Positions 1 to 11,859 of a DNA stretch of 64,000 bases are shown one piece after another. The stretch covers positions 3,999,955 to 4,063,954 of the forward strand of contig NZ_CH672387.1 of assembly GCF_000153465.1 (NCBI RefSeq). Direction: 5' to 3'. The notes beneath the pieces were generated by a model. It ran no database searches. It was not told where the DNA came from and saw only the letters and a program-made list of their open reading frames with translations. The translations under genes and the position numbers were made by a program. Each line of letters starts with the position of its first letter. The first letter of the stretch is position 1. This stretch comes from Aurantimonas manganoxydans SI85-9A1. Lineage in GTDB: Bacteria; Pseudomonadota; Alphaproteobacteria; Rhizobiales; Rhizobiaceae.

Positions 1-2939
1 GCCTTGGCATCGACCTCGATGGGCACCGACAACTGGACGACCGGCAGGGCCGCTTCTTCCATCACCCTGCGGACCACCGGCAGGGTCGCGTCGATCTGAT
101 CGTCCTCGACCTCGAAGATCAGCTCGTCATGGACCTGCAGCAGCATGCGCGCCGACAGGCCGGCGTCGGCCAGCGCCGGTTCCATGCGGATCATGGCGCG
201 GCGGATGATGTCGGCCGCGGTGCCCTGGATCGGCGCGTTGATGGCCGCCCGCTCGTTGAAGGCGCGAACCGAGGCATTGGGCGAGCGGATGTCGGGATAG
301 TGCACCCGCCGGCCGAACAGGGTCTCCACATGGCCGTGTTCCTTGGCGAAGGCCTTGGTGGAATCCATGTAGTCGCGGATGCCGGGGAAGCGCTCGAAAT
401 AACGCTTGATGTAGGTGCCGGCCTCGTCGCGCGGGATCGACAGCTGGTTGGCGAGGCCGAAGGCCGAGATGCCGTAGATGATGCCGAAATTGATCGCCTT
501 GGCGCGGCGGCGGATCTCCGACGGCATGCCCTCCACCGGCACCCCGAACATCTCCGACGCGGTCATGGCGTGGATGTCGAGCCCTTCGCGGAAGGCCTCC
601 TTCAGCTGCGGGATGTCGGCGATATGGGCGAGGATCCGCAATTCGATCTGGCTGTAGTCGGCCGAGACCAGGCTGTGGCCGGCCGGCGCGACGAAGGCGG
701 TGCGGATCGCCCGCCCCTCTTCGGTGCGCACCGGGATGTTCTGCAGGTTCGGCTCGGAGGAGGACAGCCGCCCCGTGGTGGTCGAGGCCATGGAATAGGA
801 GGTGTGGATGCGTCCCTGTGCATCCATGTGACCCGGCAGCGTGTCGGTATAGGTGCCCTTCAGCTTGGTGAGCTGGCGCCAGTCGACGATGCGCCGCGGC
901 AGCGGATGGCCTTCGGCGGCCAGGTCCTCGAGGACGCGCACGTCGGTCGACCACTGACCGCTCTTGGTCTTCTTGCCGCCGGGCAGGCCAAGCTTGCCGA
1001 ACAGCACCTCGCCGAGCTGCTTGGGCGAGCCGGGATTGAAGGTTTCCCCGGCGATCTCCGCGATCTCGGCTTCGAGGCCCGCCTGCTTCTGGGCGAAGCG
1101 GCCGGACAGGCGCGACAGGATCTGCCGGTCGACCTTGATGCCGCGCTCTTCCATACGGGCAAGGACCGCGACCAGCGGCCGCTCCAGGCGCTCGTAGACG
1201 GTGGCGAGCCCCTCGGCGACCAGGCGCGGCTTGAGCACCTGCCACAGCCGCAGCGTGACGTCGGCATCCTCGGCGGCGTAGGCGGTGACCTTGTCGATGG
1301 CGCAGGCGGCGATCGGCCTGGCGCCCTTGCCGGAGCCGCAGAGTTCCTTGTAGCTCATCGGCTTGTGGCCGAGGAAGCGCTCCGACAATTCGTCCATGCC
1401 GTGGCCGGCCAGCGAGGCCGAGGCGTCGAGGGCGTAGGAGATCAGCATGGTATCGTCGAAGGGCGCCATGGTGATGCCGTGGCGGCGCATGACGAGATAG
1501 TCGTATTTGACGTTCTGGCCGATCTTCAGGACGGCGTCGTCCTCCAGCACCGGCTTCAGGATGGCCAGTGCCTCGTCGATCGGCAGCTGCGGACCGATCT
1601 CGTCCTCCACCGCCTTGTCGGACAGGAGGTCGGCCTCGCCCGAGGGCGAGACATGGGCGAGCGGCACATAGGCGGCGCGGCCTGCACGGGTCGCGAACGA
1701 CACGCCGACGAGGTCGCATTTCATCGCCGACAGCGAACTCGCCTCGGTATCGAAGGCGAGAAGGCCGGTCTCGCGCGCTTCGTCCATCCATGCCAACAGC
1801 GTCGCCGCGTCGCGAATGGTGACATAGGCGCTGTGGTCGAAGACCGAGGCCGCGGCGGCGGCCCGGCGGCTTTCGACGAGGGCGGCGGGCGTCAGCGGCA
1901 GGGCGGCGTCGCCGGCACCGGGTGCGGCGACGGCCGATCCGGCGGGGTCGAGGTCGGGCCCGCGCGCCGGCGTGTCGACGGCGATCGCCGCGCTCTCGAC
2001 CTCGGAGGCGTCGGTGCCAAGCTGGGCCGCGGCCCGCCGGGTCAGGGAGGTGAACTCCATCGCCTTCAGGAAGGAGATCAGCTTCTCGCCGTCAGGCTCG
2101 TGGATGAACAGGTCGTCCAGCGGCACGTCGAGCGGCGTGTTCTGGTCGAGCGTGACCAGCGTCTTCGACAGCCGCGCCTGGTCGGCGAAGGCGATCAGGT
2201 TCTCGCGGCGCTTGTTCTGCTTGATCTCGGCGGCGCGCTCCAGCAGCGTTTCGAGATCGCCATATTCATCGAGCAGCTGCGCGGCGGTCTTCGGCCCGAT
2301 GCCCGGCACGCCCGGCACGTTGTCGGAGGTGTCGCCGACCAGCGCCTGCAGGTCGATCATCTTGTCCGGATGAACGCCGAACTTCTCCTTCACCTCGTCG
2401 GGGCCGAGGCGCTTGTCCTTCATCTGGTCGTAGAGGATGACCCGCGGCCCGACGAGCTGCATCAGATCCTTGTCGGAGGAGACGATGGTCACGTCGCCGC
2501 CCGCCTCGACCGCATGGCGCGTATAGGTGGCGATCAGGTCGTCGGCCTCAAAACCCTGCTTCTCGATGCAGGGCAGGTCGAAGGCACGCACCGCCTCGCG
2601 GATCAGCGCGAATTGCGGGACGAGGTCCTCGGGTGGCGCCTCACGATTGGCCTTGTAGTCGGCATAGAGCTCGTTGCGGAAGGTCGTCGAGGAATGGTCG
2701 AAGATCACCGCGAAATGGGTCGGCGCGACGCCGACCGAGGTGTCGCGGGATTCCTCGACCAGCTTCCACAGCATGTTGCAGAAGCCCGAGACGGCGCCGA
2801 CCGGCAGGCCGTCGGACTTGCGCGTCAGCGGCGGCAGCGCGTGGTAGGCCCGGAAGATATACGCCGATCCGTCGACGAGGAAGAGATGGTCGCCCTTGTT
2901 CATGGGCCGGTCGTAGCTTGGCGTCTCGCGCGAGTCCAT
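1..2939 (-). CDS. polA: DNA polymerase I (3' end outside window)
   Basis: Reads right to left. The N-terminus matches the 5'-3' exonuclease domain (MNKGDHLFLVDGSAYIFRAY, then SSDKDLMQL and GIGPKTAAQLL). It is followed by a 3'-5' exonuclease domain with intact acidic motifs (FDTEASSL, IGQNVKYDYL, YAAEDADVTLRL), so proofreading should be active. The polymerase domain carries SADYSQIELRILAH, RRRAKAINFGIIYG and LQVHDELIFEV. The last visible residues (VPIEVDAKA) are close to the usual C-terminus, so only a handful of residues are missing. Start chosen at 2939 because GGGGAGG lies 11 bases upstream; the family N-terminus begins 12 codons later (ATG at 2903), which has no clear ribosome site and is the alternative. 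Role: Okazaki fragment maturation and repair synthesis. Confidence 0.97.
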   Translation of the reverse strand, partial: MDSRETPSYDRPMNKGDHLFLVDGSAYIFRAYHALPPLTRKSDGLPVGAVSGFCNMLWKLVEESRDTSVGVAPTHFAVIFDHSSTTFRNELYADYKANREAPPEDLVPQFALIREAVRAFDLPCIEKQGFEADDLIATYTRHAVEAGGDVTIVSSDKDLMQLVGPRVILYDQMKDKRLGPDEVKEKFGVHPDKMIDLQALVGDTSDNVPGVPGIGPKTAAQLLDEYGDLETLLERAAEIKQNKRRENLIAFADQARLSKTLVTLDQNTPLDVPLDDLFIHEPDGEKLISFLKAMEFTSLTRRAAAQLGTDASEVESAAIAVDTPARGPDLDPAGSAVAAPGAGDAALPLTPAALVESRRAAAAASVFDHSAYVTIRDAATLLAWMDEARETGLLAFDTEASSLSAMKCDLVGVSFATRAGRAAYVPLAHVSPSGEADLLSDKAVEDEIGPQLPIDEALAILKPVLEDDAVLKIGQNVKYDYLVMRRHGITMAPFDDTMLISYALDASASLAGHGMDELSERFLGHKPMSYKELCGSGKGARPIAACAIDKVTAYAAEDADVTLRLWQVLKPRLVAEGLATVYERLERPLVAVLARMEERGIKVDRQILSRLSGRFAQKQAGLEAEIAEIAGETFNPGSPKQLGEVLFGKLGLPGGKKTKSGQWSTDVRVLEDLAAEGHPLPRRIVDWRQLTKLKGTYTDTLPGHMDAQGRIHTSYSMASTTTGRLSSSEPNLQNIPVRTEEGRAIRTAFVAPAGHSLVSADYSQIELRILAHIADIPQLKEAFREGLDIHAMTASEMFGVPVEGMPSEIRRRAKAINFGIIYGISAFGLANQLSIPRDEAGTYIKRYFERFPGIRDYMDSTKAFAKEHGHVETLFGRRVHYPDIRSPNASVRAFNERAAINAPIQGTAADIIRRAMIRMEPALADAGLSARMLLQVHDELIFEVEDDQIDATLPVVRRVMEEAALPVVQLSVPIEVDAK

Positions 2940-3539
2940 CCGGTTTGCGGCCTCCCCAGAGCGTGTGCCGACATAGCCCGGAGAAGGGGTTGGCGCCGCC
3001 ATTTCCGCAGCTTTCCCGGTCCGCGGCAAGGCGCGCCCACGCACAAATTAGCCCGCCCCCCTTGCAATCACACGATTGTTGCTGTTTGTTACGGTTTGGC
3101 AATGGTGCGATCACGGCGATGTGATCGCCCTTCACGAGTCCATTGCTTGATTTCCCTTACCCCACGACGCATCTCTTGTTCAACGGCGCCCCGAGCGTCG
3201 TGTTCGGCCACAAGCACGTCCCCCGCTTATGTGCCGGAATGAGAGCGACACGGCCCCTTTCCCCCTCTCCGGGGCGCGCCGCTCGGACTAAGCGAGAGAG
3301 TCGTTGCGGTGTATCCCCCTCCAGGCCGCGGCGGCTCTCTTCTCGCGTCCCCACCCCCTCTTCCAGACCATCATCGTCGCAGGCTGAATCTCGTCGGCTG
3401 CTGTCGCGTCGGCGCTGATCGCAAGCGTTTGTCGCGGCTTGCCGGCTGTCATTTGTCGCCGGCGACCGCCTTTCGGGGTATTTGCATCGCGGCCCGAAAC
3501 GTCTAGCAGGAACCCGGCACCGACAGTCTGGAGACCTCT
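2940..3539. other. 600-base intergenic region between polA and frmA
   Basis: Divergent spacer between polA (minus) and frmA (plus), so it should hold both promoters. No convincing small gene is seen; open frames on both strands have arginine- and serine-rich non-coding composition. It contains one clean inverted repeat (3107-3128). The part near 3060-3110 is noticeably more AT-rich than the surroundings. Confidence 0.6.
3107..3128. repeat. Inverted repeat GCGATCAC-N6-GTGATCGC
   Basis: Two perfect 8-base arms (3107-3114 and 3121-3128) separated by six bases, about 170 bases upstream of the polA start. No T-run follows on either side, so a regulator-binding site or small hairpin is more likely than a terminator. 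No regulator can be named. Confidence 0.5.
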
Positions 3540-4648
<1,109 letters not shown>

Positions 4649-4649
<1 letters not shown>

Positions 4650-5485
4650 TGGAGACCGTCTCCACCAACACCGCCCATGGCGGCGTGCAGGGGGTCTACC
4701 GCCACGCCTCGAAGGAAACCGGCACCGAGATGACCTTCTCGGTGTTCGTGCCGCCCCATGCGGACGGCGCGAAGCTGCCGGTGGTCTGGTACCTGTCGGG
4801 CCTCACCTGCACCCATGCCAACGTCACCGAAAAGGGCGAGTACCGGCGCATCTGCGCCGAGCTCGGCCTGATCTTCGTGGCGCCGGACACCAGCCCGCGC
4901 GGCGAAGGCGTGCCGGACGATGCCGAAGGCGCGTACGATTTCGGCCTTGGCGCCGGCTTCTACGTCGACGCCACGCAGGCGCCCTTCGCCAAGAACTACC
5001 GCATGTGGTCCTATGTGACCGAGGAACTGCCGGCCCTCGTCGCGGCCGAATTTCCGGCCGTCATGGCCCGGCAGTCGATCCTTGGCCATTCCATGGGCGG
5101 CCATGGCGCGCTGACCATCGGCCTCACCCATCCGGACCGCTACAAGGCCGTCTCGGCCTTCGCGCCGATCGTCGCGCCCGGCCAGGTACCGTGGGGCCAC
5201 AAGGCACTGCCGCTCTATCTCGGCGACGACAGGGCGGCATGGCGCAAGCACGACGCGGTGGCGCTGATCGAAGACGGCGCGCGGGTGAAGGACCTTCTGG
5301 TCGACCAGGGCGAGGCCGACAATTTCCTCGCCGAGCAGCTGAAGCCTGAACTCCTGGAAAAGGCCTGCGCCGATGCCGGGATCGCGCTGACGCTGCGGCG
5401 CCAGCCGGGCTACGACCACAGCTACTACTTCATCTCCTCCTTCATGGAAGACCATCTGCGCTGGCACGCCGAACGGCTCGGCTGA
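4649..5485 (+). CDS. fghA: S-formylglutathione hydrolase
   Basis: 278 residues, typical for the esterase D family. It hydrolyses S-formylglutathione to formate and glutathione, finishing the pathway begun by the upstream gene. The alpha/beta-hydrolase nucleophile elbow is GHSMGGHGAL; YLSGLTCT supplies the oxyanion region, and the catalytic histidine is in GYDHSYYFI near the C-terminus. The ATG overlaps the frmA stop by one base. Start is unambiguous from family length. Confidence 0.96.
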
Positions 5486-5655
5486 AGCGCGCGACATCCT
5501 GCCGGGCGGCGCCGCGACGCGCCGCCCGGCACCGGCCTTGATCCCCACCCGATGTCTCCCGTAACGAAGGACATCGCGTGCCTGCGCCCCATCTTCACGG
5601 GCACGACCCGGCCCCGCCCGCCGCGCGGCCGCTCCCTTGCAGAAACGGATCTCCC

Positions 5656-7047
5656 ATGGCCAATCTCGACAGCGTCCTTGCCTGCCTCGACCTCAATCTC
5701 GAGCGCTCGCTCGGCCGGCTTACCGACCTTCTGAAAATCCCGTCGATCTCCACCGATCCGGCCTATGCCGCTGACTGCCGCCGCGCGGCGGAATATCTCG
5801 TCGGCGATCTCGACGCGATCGGCTTCGACGCCTCGCTGCGCGAGACGCCGGGTCACCCGATGGTCGTCGCCCATCACGACGGGCCGGAGGGCGCGCCGCA
5901 CGTCCTGTTCTACGGCCATTACGATGTCCAGCCGGTCGACCCGCTGGAGCTGTGGGAGACCGCGCCCTTCGAGCCCGTCGTCAAGGACGGCCCGGACGGC
6001 ACCGAGCGCATCGTCGCGCGCGGCTCGGCCGACGACAAGGGCCAGCTGATGACCTTCATCGAGGCCTGCCGCGCCTACAAGGCCGAGACCGGCGGCCTGC
6101 CCTGCAAGGTCACGATCTTCCTCGAAGGCGAGGAGGAATCCGGTTCGTCCTCGCTGACCCCGTTCCTCGACGCCAATCGCGACGAACTCTCGGCCGACGT
6201 CGCGCTGGTCTGCGACACCAACATGTGGGACCGCGAGACCCCGGCGATCTCGACCGGCCTGCGCGGTCTCGTCGGCGAGGAAATCGTCCTGACGGCGGCG
6301 AACCAGGACCTGCATTCGGGCTATTTCGGCGGCGCCGCGCAGAACCCGATCCGCGTCCTCGCCCGCATCCTTGCCGACATCCACGACGCCGACGGCCGCG
6401 TCACCGTCCCCGGCTTCTACGACGGCGTCCAGGACATTCCGGACGAGGTGCGCGCCATCTGGGACGGGCTCGACTTCTCGGCCGAGGAATTCCTCGGTTC
6501 GGTCGGCCTGTCGGTGCCCGCCGGCGAGACCGGCCGCTCGGTGCTGGAGCAGGTCTGGGCGCGCCCGACGGCGGAGTTCAACGGCATTTCCGGCGGCTAT
6601 ACCGGCAAGGGCTTCAAGACCGTCATCGCCTCGCAGGCGATGGTGAAGGTCTCGTTCCGGCTGGTCGCCGGCCAGGACCCGGACAAGATCCGCGCCGCCT
6701 TCCGCGCCTTCGTCGAGGCCCGCCTGCCGGCCGACTGCTCGGTCGAATACCATCCCCATGGCGGTTCGCCGGCGATCCAGCTCCCCTTCGATTCGCCTTG
6801 GCTCGGCAAGGCACGCGCCGCGCTCTCGGACGAATGGCCGAAGCCCGCCGTGATGATCGGCATGGGCGGCTCGATCCCCGTGGTGGGCGAGTTCAAGGCG
6901 CGGCTCGGCATGGAATCGCTGCTGATCGGCTTCGGCCTCGGCGACGACCGCATCCATTCGCCGAACGAGAAGTACGAGATGAGCTCCTTCCACAAGGGCC
7001 AGCGTTCCTGGGCCCGCGTGCTGGCGGCGTTGGGCGTCGGCGACTGA
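5656..7047 (+). CDS. M20 family dipeptidase
   Basis: 463 residues. Metal-dependent M20/ArgE/DapE-type peptidase, likely cytosolic. Visible metal and catalytic motifs: FYGHYDVQPVDP (first metal His and following catalytic Asp), RGSADDKGQ (bridging Asp), EGEEESGSSS (general base Glu and metal Glu), VCDTNMW, and LHSGYFGGAAQNP in the dimerisation lid. The closest general type is the CNDP/M20 dipeptidase group; the substrate cannot be read from the sequence. Start placed at MANLDSVL because the 26 upstream in-frame codons are proline- and arginine-rich and unlike the family. A strong terminator follows, so it ends its transcript. Confidence 0.9.
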   Translation: MANLDSVLACLDLNLERSLGRLTDLLKIPSISTDPAYAADCRRAAEYLVGDLDAIGFDASLRETPGHPMVVAHHDGPEGAPHVLFYGHYDVQPVDPLELWETAPFEPVVKDGPDGTERIVARGSADDKGQLMTFIEACRAYKAETGGLPCKVTIFLEGEEESGSSSLTPFLDANRDELSADVALVCDTNMWDRETPAISTGLRGLVGEEIVLTAANQDLHSGYFGGAAQNPIRVLARILADIHDADGRVTVPGFYDGVQDIPDEVRAIWDGLDFSAEEFLGSVGLSVPAGETGRSVLEQVWARPTAEFNGISGGYTGKGFKTVIASQAMVKVSFRLVAGQDPDKIRAAFRAFVEARLPADCSVEYHPHGGSPAIQLPFDSPWLGKARAALSDEWPKPAVMIGMGGSIPVVGEFKARLGMESLLIGFGLGDDRIHSPNEKYEMSSFHKGQRSWARVLAALGVGD

Positions 7048-7074
7048 GGTCGCCCGGGCTCTCCGACCGCTCGA

Positions 7075-7113
7075 ACGAAAGGGCGCGGCGCCAATCGGCT
7101 GCCGCGCCCTTTC
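7075..7113 (+). terminator. Rho-independent terminator after the M20 peptidase
   Basis: A GGGCGCGGC arm (7081-7089) pairs with GCCGCGCCC (7101-7109), 9 base pairs, preceded by AAA and followed by TTT. It lies 34 bases after the stop of the peptidase gene. Confidence 0.8.
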
Positions 7114-7325
7114 ACATCGGAGCGGGGTTTTCCCGGCGCGCCATCGCACCCTGCCGGCCTGCGCCATCCTGTCACTGTGCCTGCCGCGCAACGGCGCCCC
7201 GGCAAAGCGTCGGCCGGGCTCTTCCGGCAATTGATGGATTGCGAATTTCCCGTATGAACGAAGGCAACAACACGCCACGCGGTCCGACGGATCGAAGAAT
7301 GGCGTGACAGGCTGGAGTATCAGAC

Positions 7326-8159
7326 ATGCGCATTCGTACCGCCGCCTCGGCCCTTGCCCTGCTGCTCGCGACCTCGCTGAGCGCGGCTGCCGCCGATGCC
7401 GTCTACGCCCCCTACGACCCGGCACCGGCGCCGCTGGCGCCCGCCGCCAACGACTACGGCGATACCGACTTCGTCTTCGAGCTCGGCATCTCCGGCATCG
7501 TGTCGCCGGAATATCTCGGCTCGGACGAGTACCAGATCAATCCGTCGCCGATCATCAGCGTCGAATATCTGAACCTGCCGGGCATCGGCTCGTTCGGCGG
7601 CAAGGACGGCCTCGGCCTGTCGATCGGCCCCTCCTTCGACTATATCGGCGACCGCGACGCGAGCGACTATTCGGAGCTGACCGGCCTCGACGATCTCGAC
7701 GCGACCTACGAGCTCGGCCTGAAGGCCGGCTACGAGTGGCAGAATGCGGAAGTCTACGGCGCCGTGCGCTACGCCTTCGGCGGTGCCGACGGCTTCGTCG
7801 GCGACATCGGCGCGAACCTGATCGCCCGGCCGACCGAGCGTCTGGTGCTGAAGGCCGGCCCGACCGTCAGCTTCGCTTCCAGCGACTACATGGATTCCTA
7901 TTTCGGCGTCAGCGCCCGCGAATCGGTCGCGTCCGGCTTCCGCCTCGGCGCCTACGATCCCGATGGCGGCTTCAAGAGCGTCGGCGTCGCCGCTTCGGCG
8001 CGCTACGAGATCTTCACCGACTGGTTCATCAATGCCGACGCCAAATACGACCGGCTGGTCGGCGACGCCAAAGATTCGCCGATCGTGCAGGCCGGCGACG
8101 AAAACCAGTATTTCTTCGGCCTCGGCGTCTCCAAGCGCTTCTCGCTCGACCTCTGGTAG
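7326..8159 (+). CDS. MipA/OmpV family outer-membrane protein
   Basis: 277 residues with a Sec signal peptide (MRIRTAASALALLLATSLSA, cleaved near AAAADA). The mature part has alternating beta-strand pattern with GVSPEYLGSDEY-like early strands, and the chain ends in RFSLDLW with a C-terminal aromatic residue, as expected for an outer-membrane barrel assembled by BAM. Members of this family (MipA of E. coli, a scaffold for murein synthases; OmpV) are porin-like, and the exact role here is unknown. It is monocistronic, flanked by its own terminator downstream and by the peptidase terminator upstream. Confidence 0.88.
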   Translation: MRIRTAASALALLLATSLSAAAADAVYAPYDPAPAPLAPAANDYGDTDFVFELGISGIVSPEYLGSDEYQINPSPIISVEYLNLPGIGSFGGKDGLGLSIGPSFDYIGDRDASDYSELTGLDDLDATYELGLKAGYEWQNAEVYGAVRYAFGGADGFVGDIGANLIARPTERLVLKAGPTVSFASSDYMDSYFGVSARESVASGFRLGAYDPDGGFKSVGVAASARYEIFTDWFINADAKYDRLVGDAKDSPIVQAGDENQYFFGLGVSKRFSLDLW

Positions 8160-8188
8160 GACGGCAGGCTTTCAGCGCTTTTCTCTTC

Positions 8189-8220
8189 AAGGGCCCGGTC
8201 GCCAGCGACCGGGCCCTTTT
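8189..8220 (+). terminator. Rho-independent terminator after mipA-like gene
   Basis: An 11-base-pair perfect stem, GGGCCCGGTCG (8191-8201) with CGACCGGGCCC (8206-8216), four-base loop CCAG, then TTTT. It lies between convergent genes and the stem is preceded by AA, so it may work weakly on the other strand too. Confidence 0.85.
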
Positions 8221-8253
8221 CGTATCGGGCGCCGCGTGCCGGTATCCTAGGCG

Positions 8254-9048
<795 letters not shown>

Positions 9049-9479
9049 GGCGTCTTCCTTCTCGCGAATGTCTGCGGACGGGTCGCGCCGTCCCGCTTCG
9101 GCGCAGGACATGGCGCGCCACCCGGCCGGCATCAACGGCGGCGACCGTGCGGCAAACTCCACCGCCGCGGCCGTCAGTAACCTCTCCGGATCGCTGCCGC
9201 ATTGCTTAACGTCCCGTTAATTCGCCGCATTTAGGCTTCATCGCAGATTGGCAGAAATGTATGCGACGGGGCTTGGGGTCCTGTCGGTTCGTGCGTGGCC
9301 GTTCGGCCATGCCGGCGTTTCGGCTCTGGGACGTCCGATCGGGCGCGCAGGCTCCTCGACGGCGCCCGTCGCCGCGAGGCATGGGGTTGAGAGCCGACGT
9401 TCGCCCGGTGCGGCGCGACTCTCCGAAAACGAAAAGGACCGGACGCGACGGCGTCGGTTCGTGAGGGAAAGACGTCCGA
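9049..9479. other. 431-base divergent spacer before the PBP1A gene
   Basis: Separates the minus-strand SDR gene from the plus-strand penicillin-binding protein gene and should carry both promoters. No gene, hairpin or known operator is recognised. The stretch around 9205-9245 (TTAACGTCCCGTTAATTCGCC) is the most AT-rich part. Confidence 0.5.
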
Positions 9480-11747
9480 ATGGCGGCACGACGGCACGAG
9501 CGCATCGAACCCAGCTTCGGCGGTTCCGAACTCGGCGACGACGATTTCCGCATCAGCGCCGACGATCGCGCCGTTCCGAACGCTTCCAGCGGTCCGCGCC
9601 GCAAGACCGCGAAGAAACCCGTCAACGACCGCAAGCCGGCGAAGCCCGCCGCCTCCAGCCGACGCGGCCGCGGCAAGACGCAGGGCGGCGGTGGCTCGGG
9701 CCGCGGCAGCGGACGCCGCCGGCGCAGCTTCCTCGGCCATGTCTTCCGGCTGTTCCTGATGCTCGGCGTCGTCGGCGGGCTCACGGTGGCGGCCGTGGTC
9801 GGCTACATGGCCGCCAAGCTGCCGCAGGAAGCCTGGGCGATCCCGGACCGGCCGCCCAACGTCAAGATCGTCTCGGTGGGCGGCGAGCTGATGGCCAATC
9901 GCGGCCTGACCGGCGGCAAGGAAGTCTCGCTGGACGAGATGAGCCCCTATATCCCGCAGGCGGTGATCGCCATTGAGGACCGGCGCTTCTACGACCATTG
10001 GGGCGTCGATCCGATCGGCATCACCCGTGCCTTCATGCAGAACATGGCGGCGGGCGAGACCGTGCAGGGCGGCTCGACCCTGACCCAGCAGCTCGCCAAG
10101 AACGTCTTCCTCAATCCCGACCAGACGATCCGCCGCAAGATCCAGGAAGCGATCCTGGCGTTGTGGCTGGAGCAGAAATTCACCAAGGACCAGATCCTCG
10201 AGATGTATCTCAACCGGGTCTATTTCGGCTCCGGTTCGACCGGCGTCGAGGCGGCGTCCCGGCGCTATTTCGACAAGCCGGCCGAAGAGGTGAATCTCGG
10301 CGAGGCCGCGCTGCTGGCGGGCCTCCTGAAGGCGCCTTCGCGGCTGTCGCCGGCCAACGATCCGGCGGCCGCCAAGGCGCGGGCCGAGGTGGTGCTGGCG
10401 GCGATGCGCGACGAGGGCTTCATCAGCCAGGCCGAGTATGCCGACGCCAAGGCGCAGAAGCCGACCAATGCCAAGAGCTACTGGACGGGCGGCGAGCATT
10501 ATGCCGCCGATCTGGTGATGCGCGACATCAAGCAGCTGGTCGGCGACATCGATCAGGACGTCATCGTCGAGACCACCATCGATCTGGGTCTCGAGAAGAA
10601 GGCCGAGGAGGTCGTGCGCAAGACCGTCGACGGCGCCTCGCAGAATGTCAGCCAGGGCGCCCTCGTCTCGGTCGACGGCACCGGCGCGATCCGCGCGCTG
10701 GTCGGCGGTCGCGACTATGCCCAGAGCCAGTTCAACCGCGCGGTCGACGCCAAGCGCCAGCCGGGCTCGACCTTCAAGCCCTTCGTCTACGCCACCGCGC
10801 TGGAAAAGGGCTGGCGGCCGGAATCGATCATCGACGACGCGCCGGTGCGGATCGGAAACTGGTCGCCGCAGAACTACGACAACAAGTTCCGCGGTCCGGT
10901 CACCGTCGCCGACGCTCTGCGCCAGTCCCTCAACACCGTCGCGGCCCGGCTGGTGGACAGCGCCGGCGCCGACGCGGTGATCGAGACGGCGCATCGCATG
11001 GGCATCAAGTCCGACCTCGTCGACAACGCCTCCATCGCGCTCGGCACGTCGGAAGTGTCGCTGGTCGAACTGACCGGTGCCTTCGCGGCGCTGGCCAATG
11101 GTGGCTACCGGGCGACGCCGCATCTGGTGAACCGCGTCGTCACCGAGCAGGGCAAGGTGGTCTGGGAACGGGGCGCCGAAGTGCCGCCGGTCGTCGTCTC
11201 ACCGGAGATCGTCGGCATGATGAACGCCATGCTGACCCGCGTCGTGTCGGCCGGCACCGGGCGCCGGGCGGCGATCGACGGCTGGCAGGCCGCCGGCAAG
11301 ACCGGCACGACCCAGGACTTCAAGGACGCCTGGTTCGTCGGCTACACGGCCAACCTGACCACCGGCGTGTGGCTGGGCAATGACAACGGCGCCAAGATGC
11401 GCAAGGTCACCGGCGGCTCGCTGCCGGCCGAGGCCTGGCACGATTTCATGACGGCCGCGCATGAGGGGCTGGACCCGATCCCGCTGCCCGGCGACTACCG
11501 GATCGGCGAGGCGCAGGCGCCGCTGACGGCCGATAGCGGCTATTCGGATGGCGGGTTCTACGAGGGGGAATCGGCCGATCCCTATTACCGCCAGAACGGC
11601 GAGGCGCCGATCCCGCCGCAGGGTCTGCCGGCCGAAGGGGGCGGCCGCGTCTATGACAGCGCACCGCCGCCGGGGGTGACCGTCGAGGGCCCGGCCCGGG
11701 GCCGCTCCAGCGACCGTTCGCTGTTCAGAAGCATCTTCGGGGGCTGA
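9480..11747 (+). CDS. Penicillin-binding protein 1A (bifunctional transglycosylase/transpeptidase)
   Basis: 755 residues. Class A PBP that polymerises and cross-links peptidoglycan in the periplasm. Residues 1-82 are a basic, glycine- and lysine-rich cytoplasmic tail; one membrane helix follows (about 84-112). The GT51 domain has AIEDRRFYDH (catalytic Glu near 166) and GGSTLTQQLAKN; the transpeptidase domain has PGSTFKP (nucleophile Ser near 430), SLN and GKTGTT (near 607). The C-terminus is a proline- and glycine-rich extension ending RSLFRSIFGG. GAGGGAAAG stands upstream of the ATG. The long basic tail is longer than in E. coli PBP1A but common in Rhizobiales. Confidence 0.95.
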   Translation: MAARRHERIEPSFGGSELGDDDFRISADDRAVPNASSGPRRKTAKKPVNDRKPAKPAASSRRGRGKTQGGGGSGRGSGRRRRSFLGHVFRLFLMLGVVGGLTVAAVVGYMAAKLPQEAWAIPDRPPNVKIVSVGGELMANRGLTGGKEVSLDEMSPYIPQAVIAIEDRRFYDHWGVDPIGITRAFMQNMAAGETVQGGSTLTQQLAKNVFLNPDQTIRRKIQEAILALWLEQKFTKDQILEMYLNRVYFGSGSTGVEAASRRYFDKPAEEVNLGEAALLAGLLKAPSRLSPANDPAAAKARAEVVLAAMRDEGFISQAEYADAKAQKPTNAKSYWTGGEHYAADLVMRDIKQLVGDIDQDVIVETTIDLGLEKKAEEVVRKTVDGASQNVSQGALVSVDGTGAIRALVGGRDYAQSQFNRAVDAKRQPGSTFKPFVYATALEKGWRPESIIDDAPVRIGNWSPQNYDNKFRGPVTVADALRQSLNTVAARLVDSAGADAVIETAHRMGIKSDLVDNASIALGTSEVSLVELTGAFAALANGGYRATPHLVNRVVTEQGKVVWERGAEVPPVVVSPEIVGMMNAMLTRVVSAGTGRRAAIDGWQAAGKTGTTQDFKDAWFVGYTANLTTGVWLGNDNGAKMRKVTGGSLPAEAWHDFMTAAHEGLDPIPLPGDYRIGEAQAPLTADSGYSDGGFYEGESADPYYRQNGEAPIPPQGLPAEGGGRVYDSAPPPGVTVEGPARGRSSDRSLFRSIFGG

Positions 11748-11761
11748 CCGGCCTTGCATTG

Positions 11762-11789
11762 GCCGGCGGCATGTCCGCCGGCTGTCTTT
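11762..11789 (+). terminator. Hairpin terminator after PBP1A gene
   Basis: GCCGGCGG (11762-11769) pairs perfectly with CCGCCGGC (11775-11782) over a five-base loop, then TGTCTTT. The T-run is broken, so strength is uncertain. Confidence 0.6.
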
Positions 11790-11859
11790 GTCGGTCTGCG
11801 CGTTCAAGGCCTTCCGCGACCCTCGTGGCCGCAGGAGGTGGACGCGTCGCGTCGAGTCC

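Noticed and set aside
129-3242. A 1037-codon plus-strand open frame across polA
   Set aside because: Antisense shadow of a GC-rich gene; composition is Arg/Gly/Asp-rich and polA is unmistakable on the other strand.
9231-11123. Long minus-strand frame opposite the PBP1A gene
   Set aside because: Shadow of PBP1A; His/Arg/Gly-rich with no domain.
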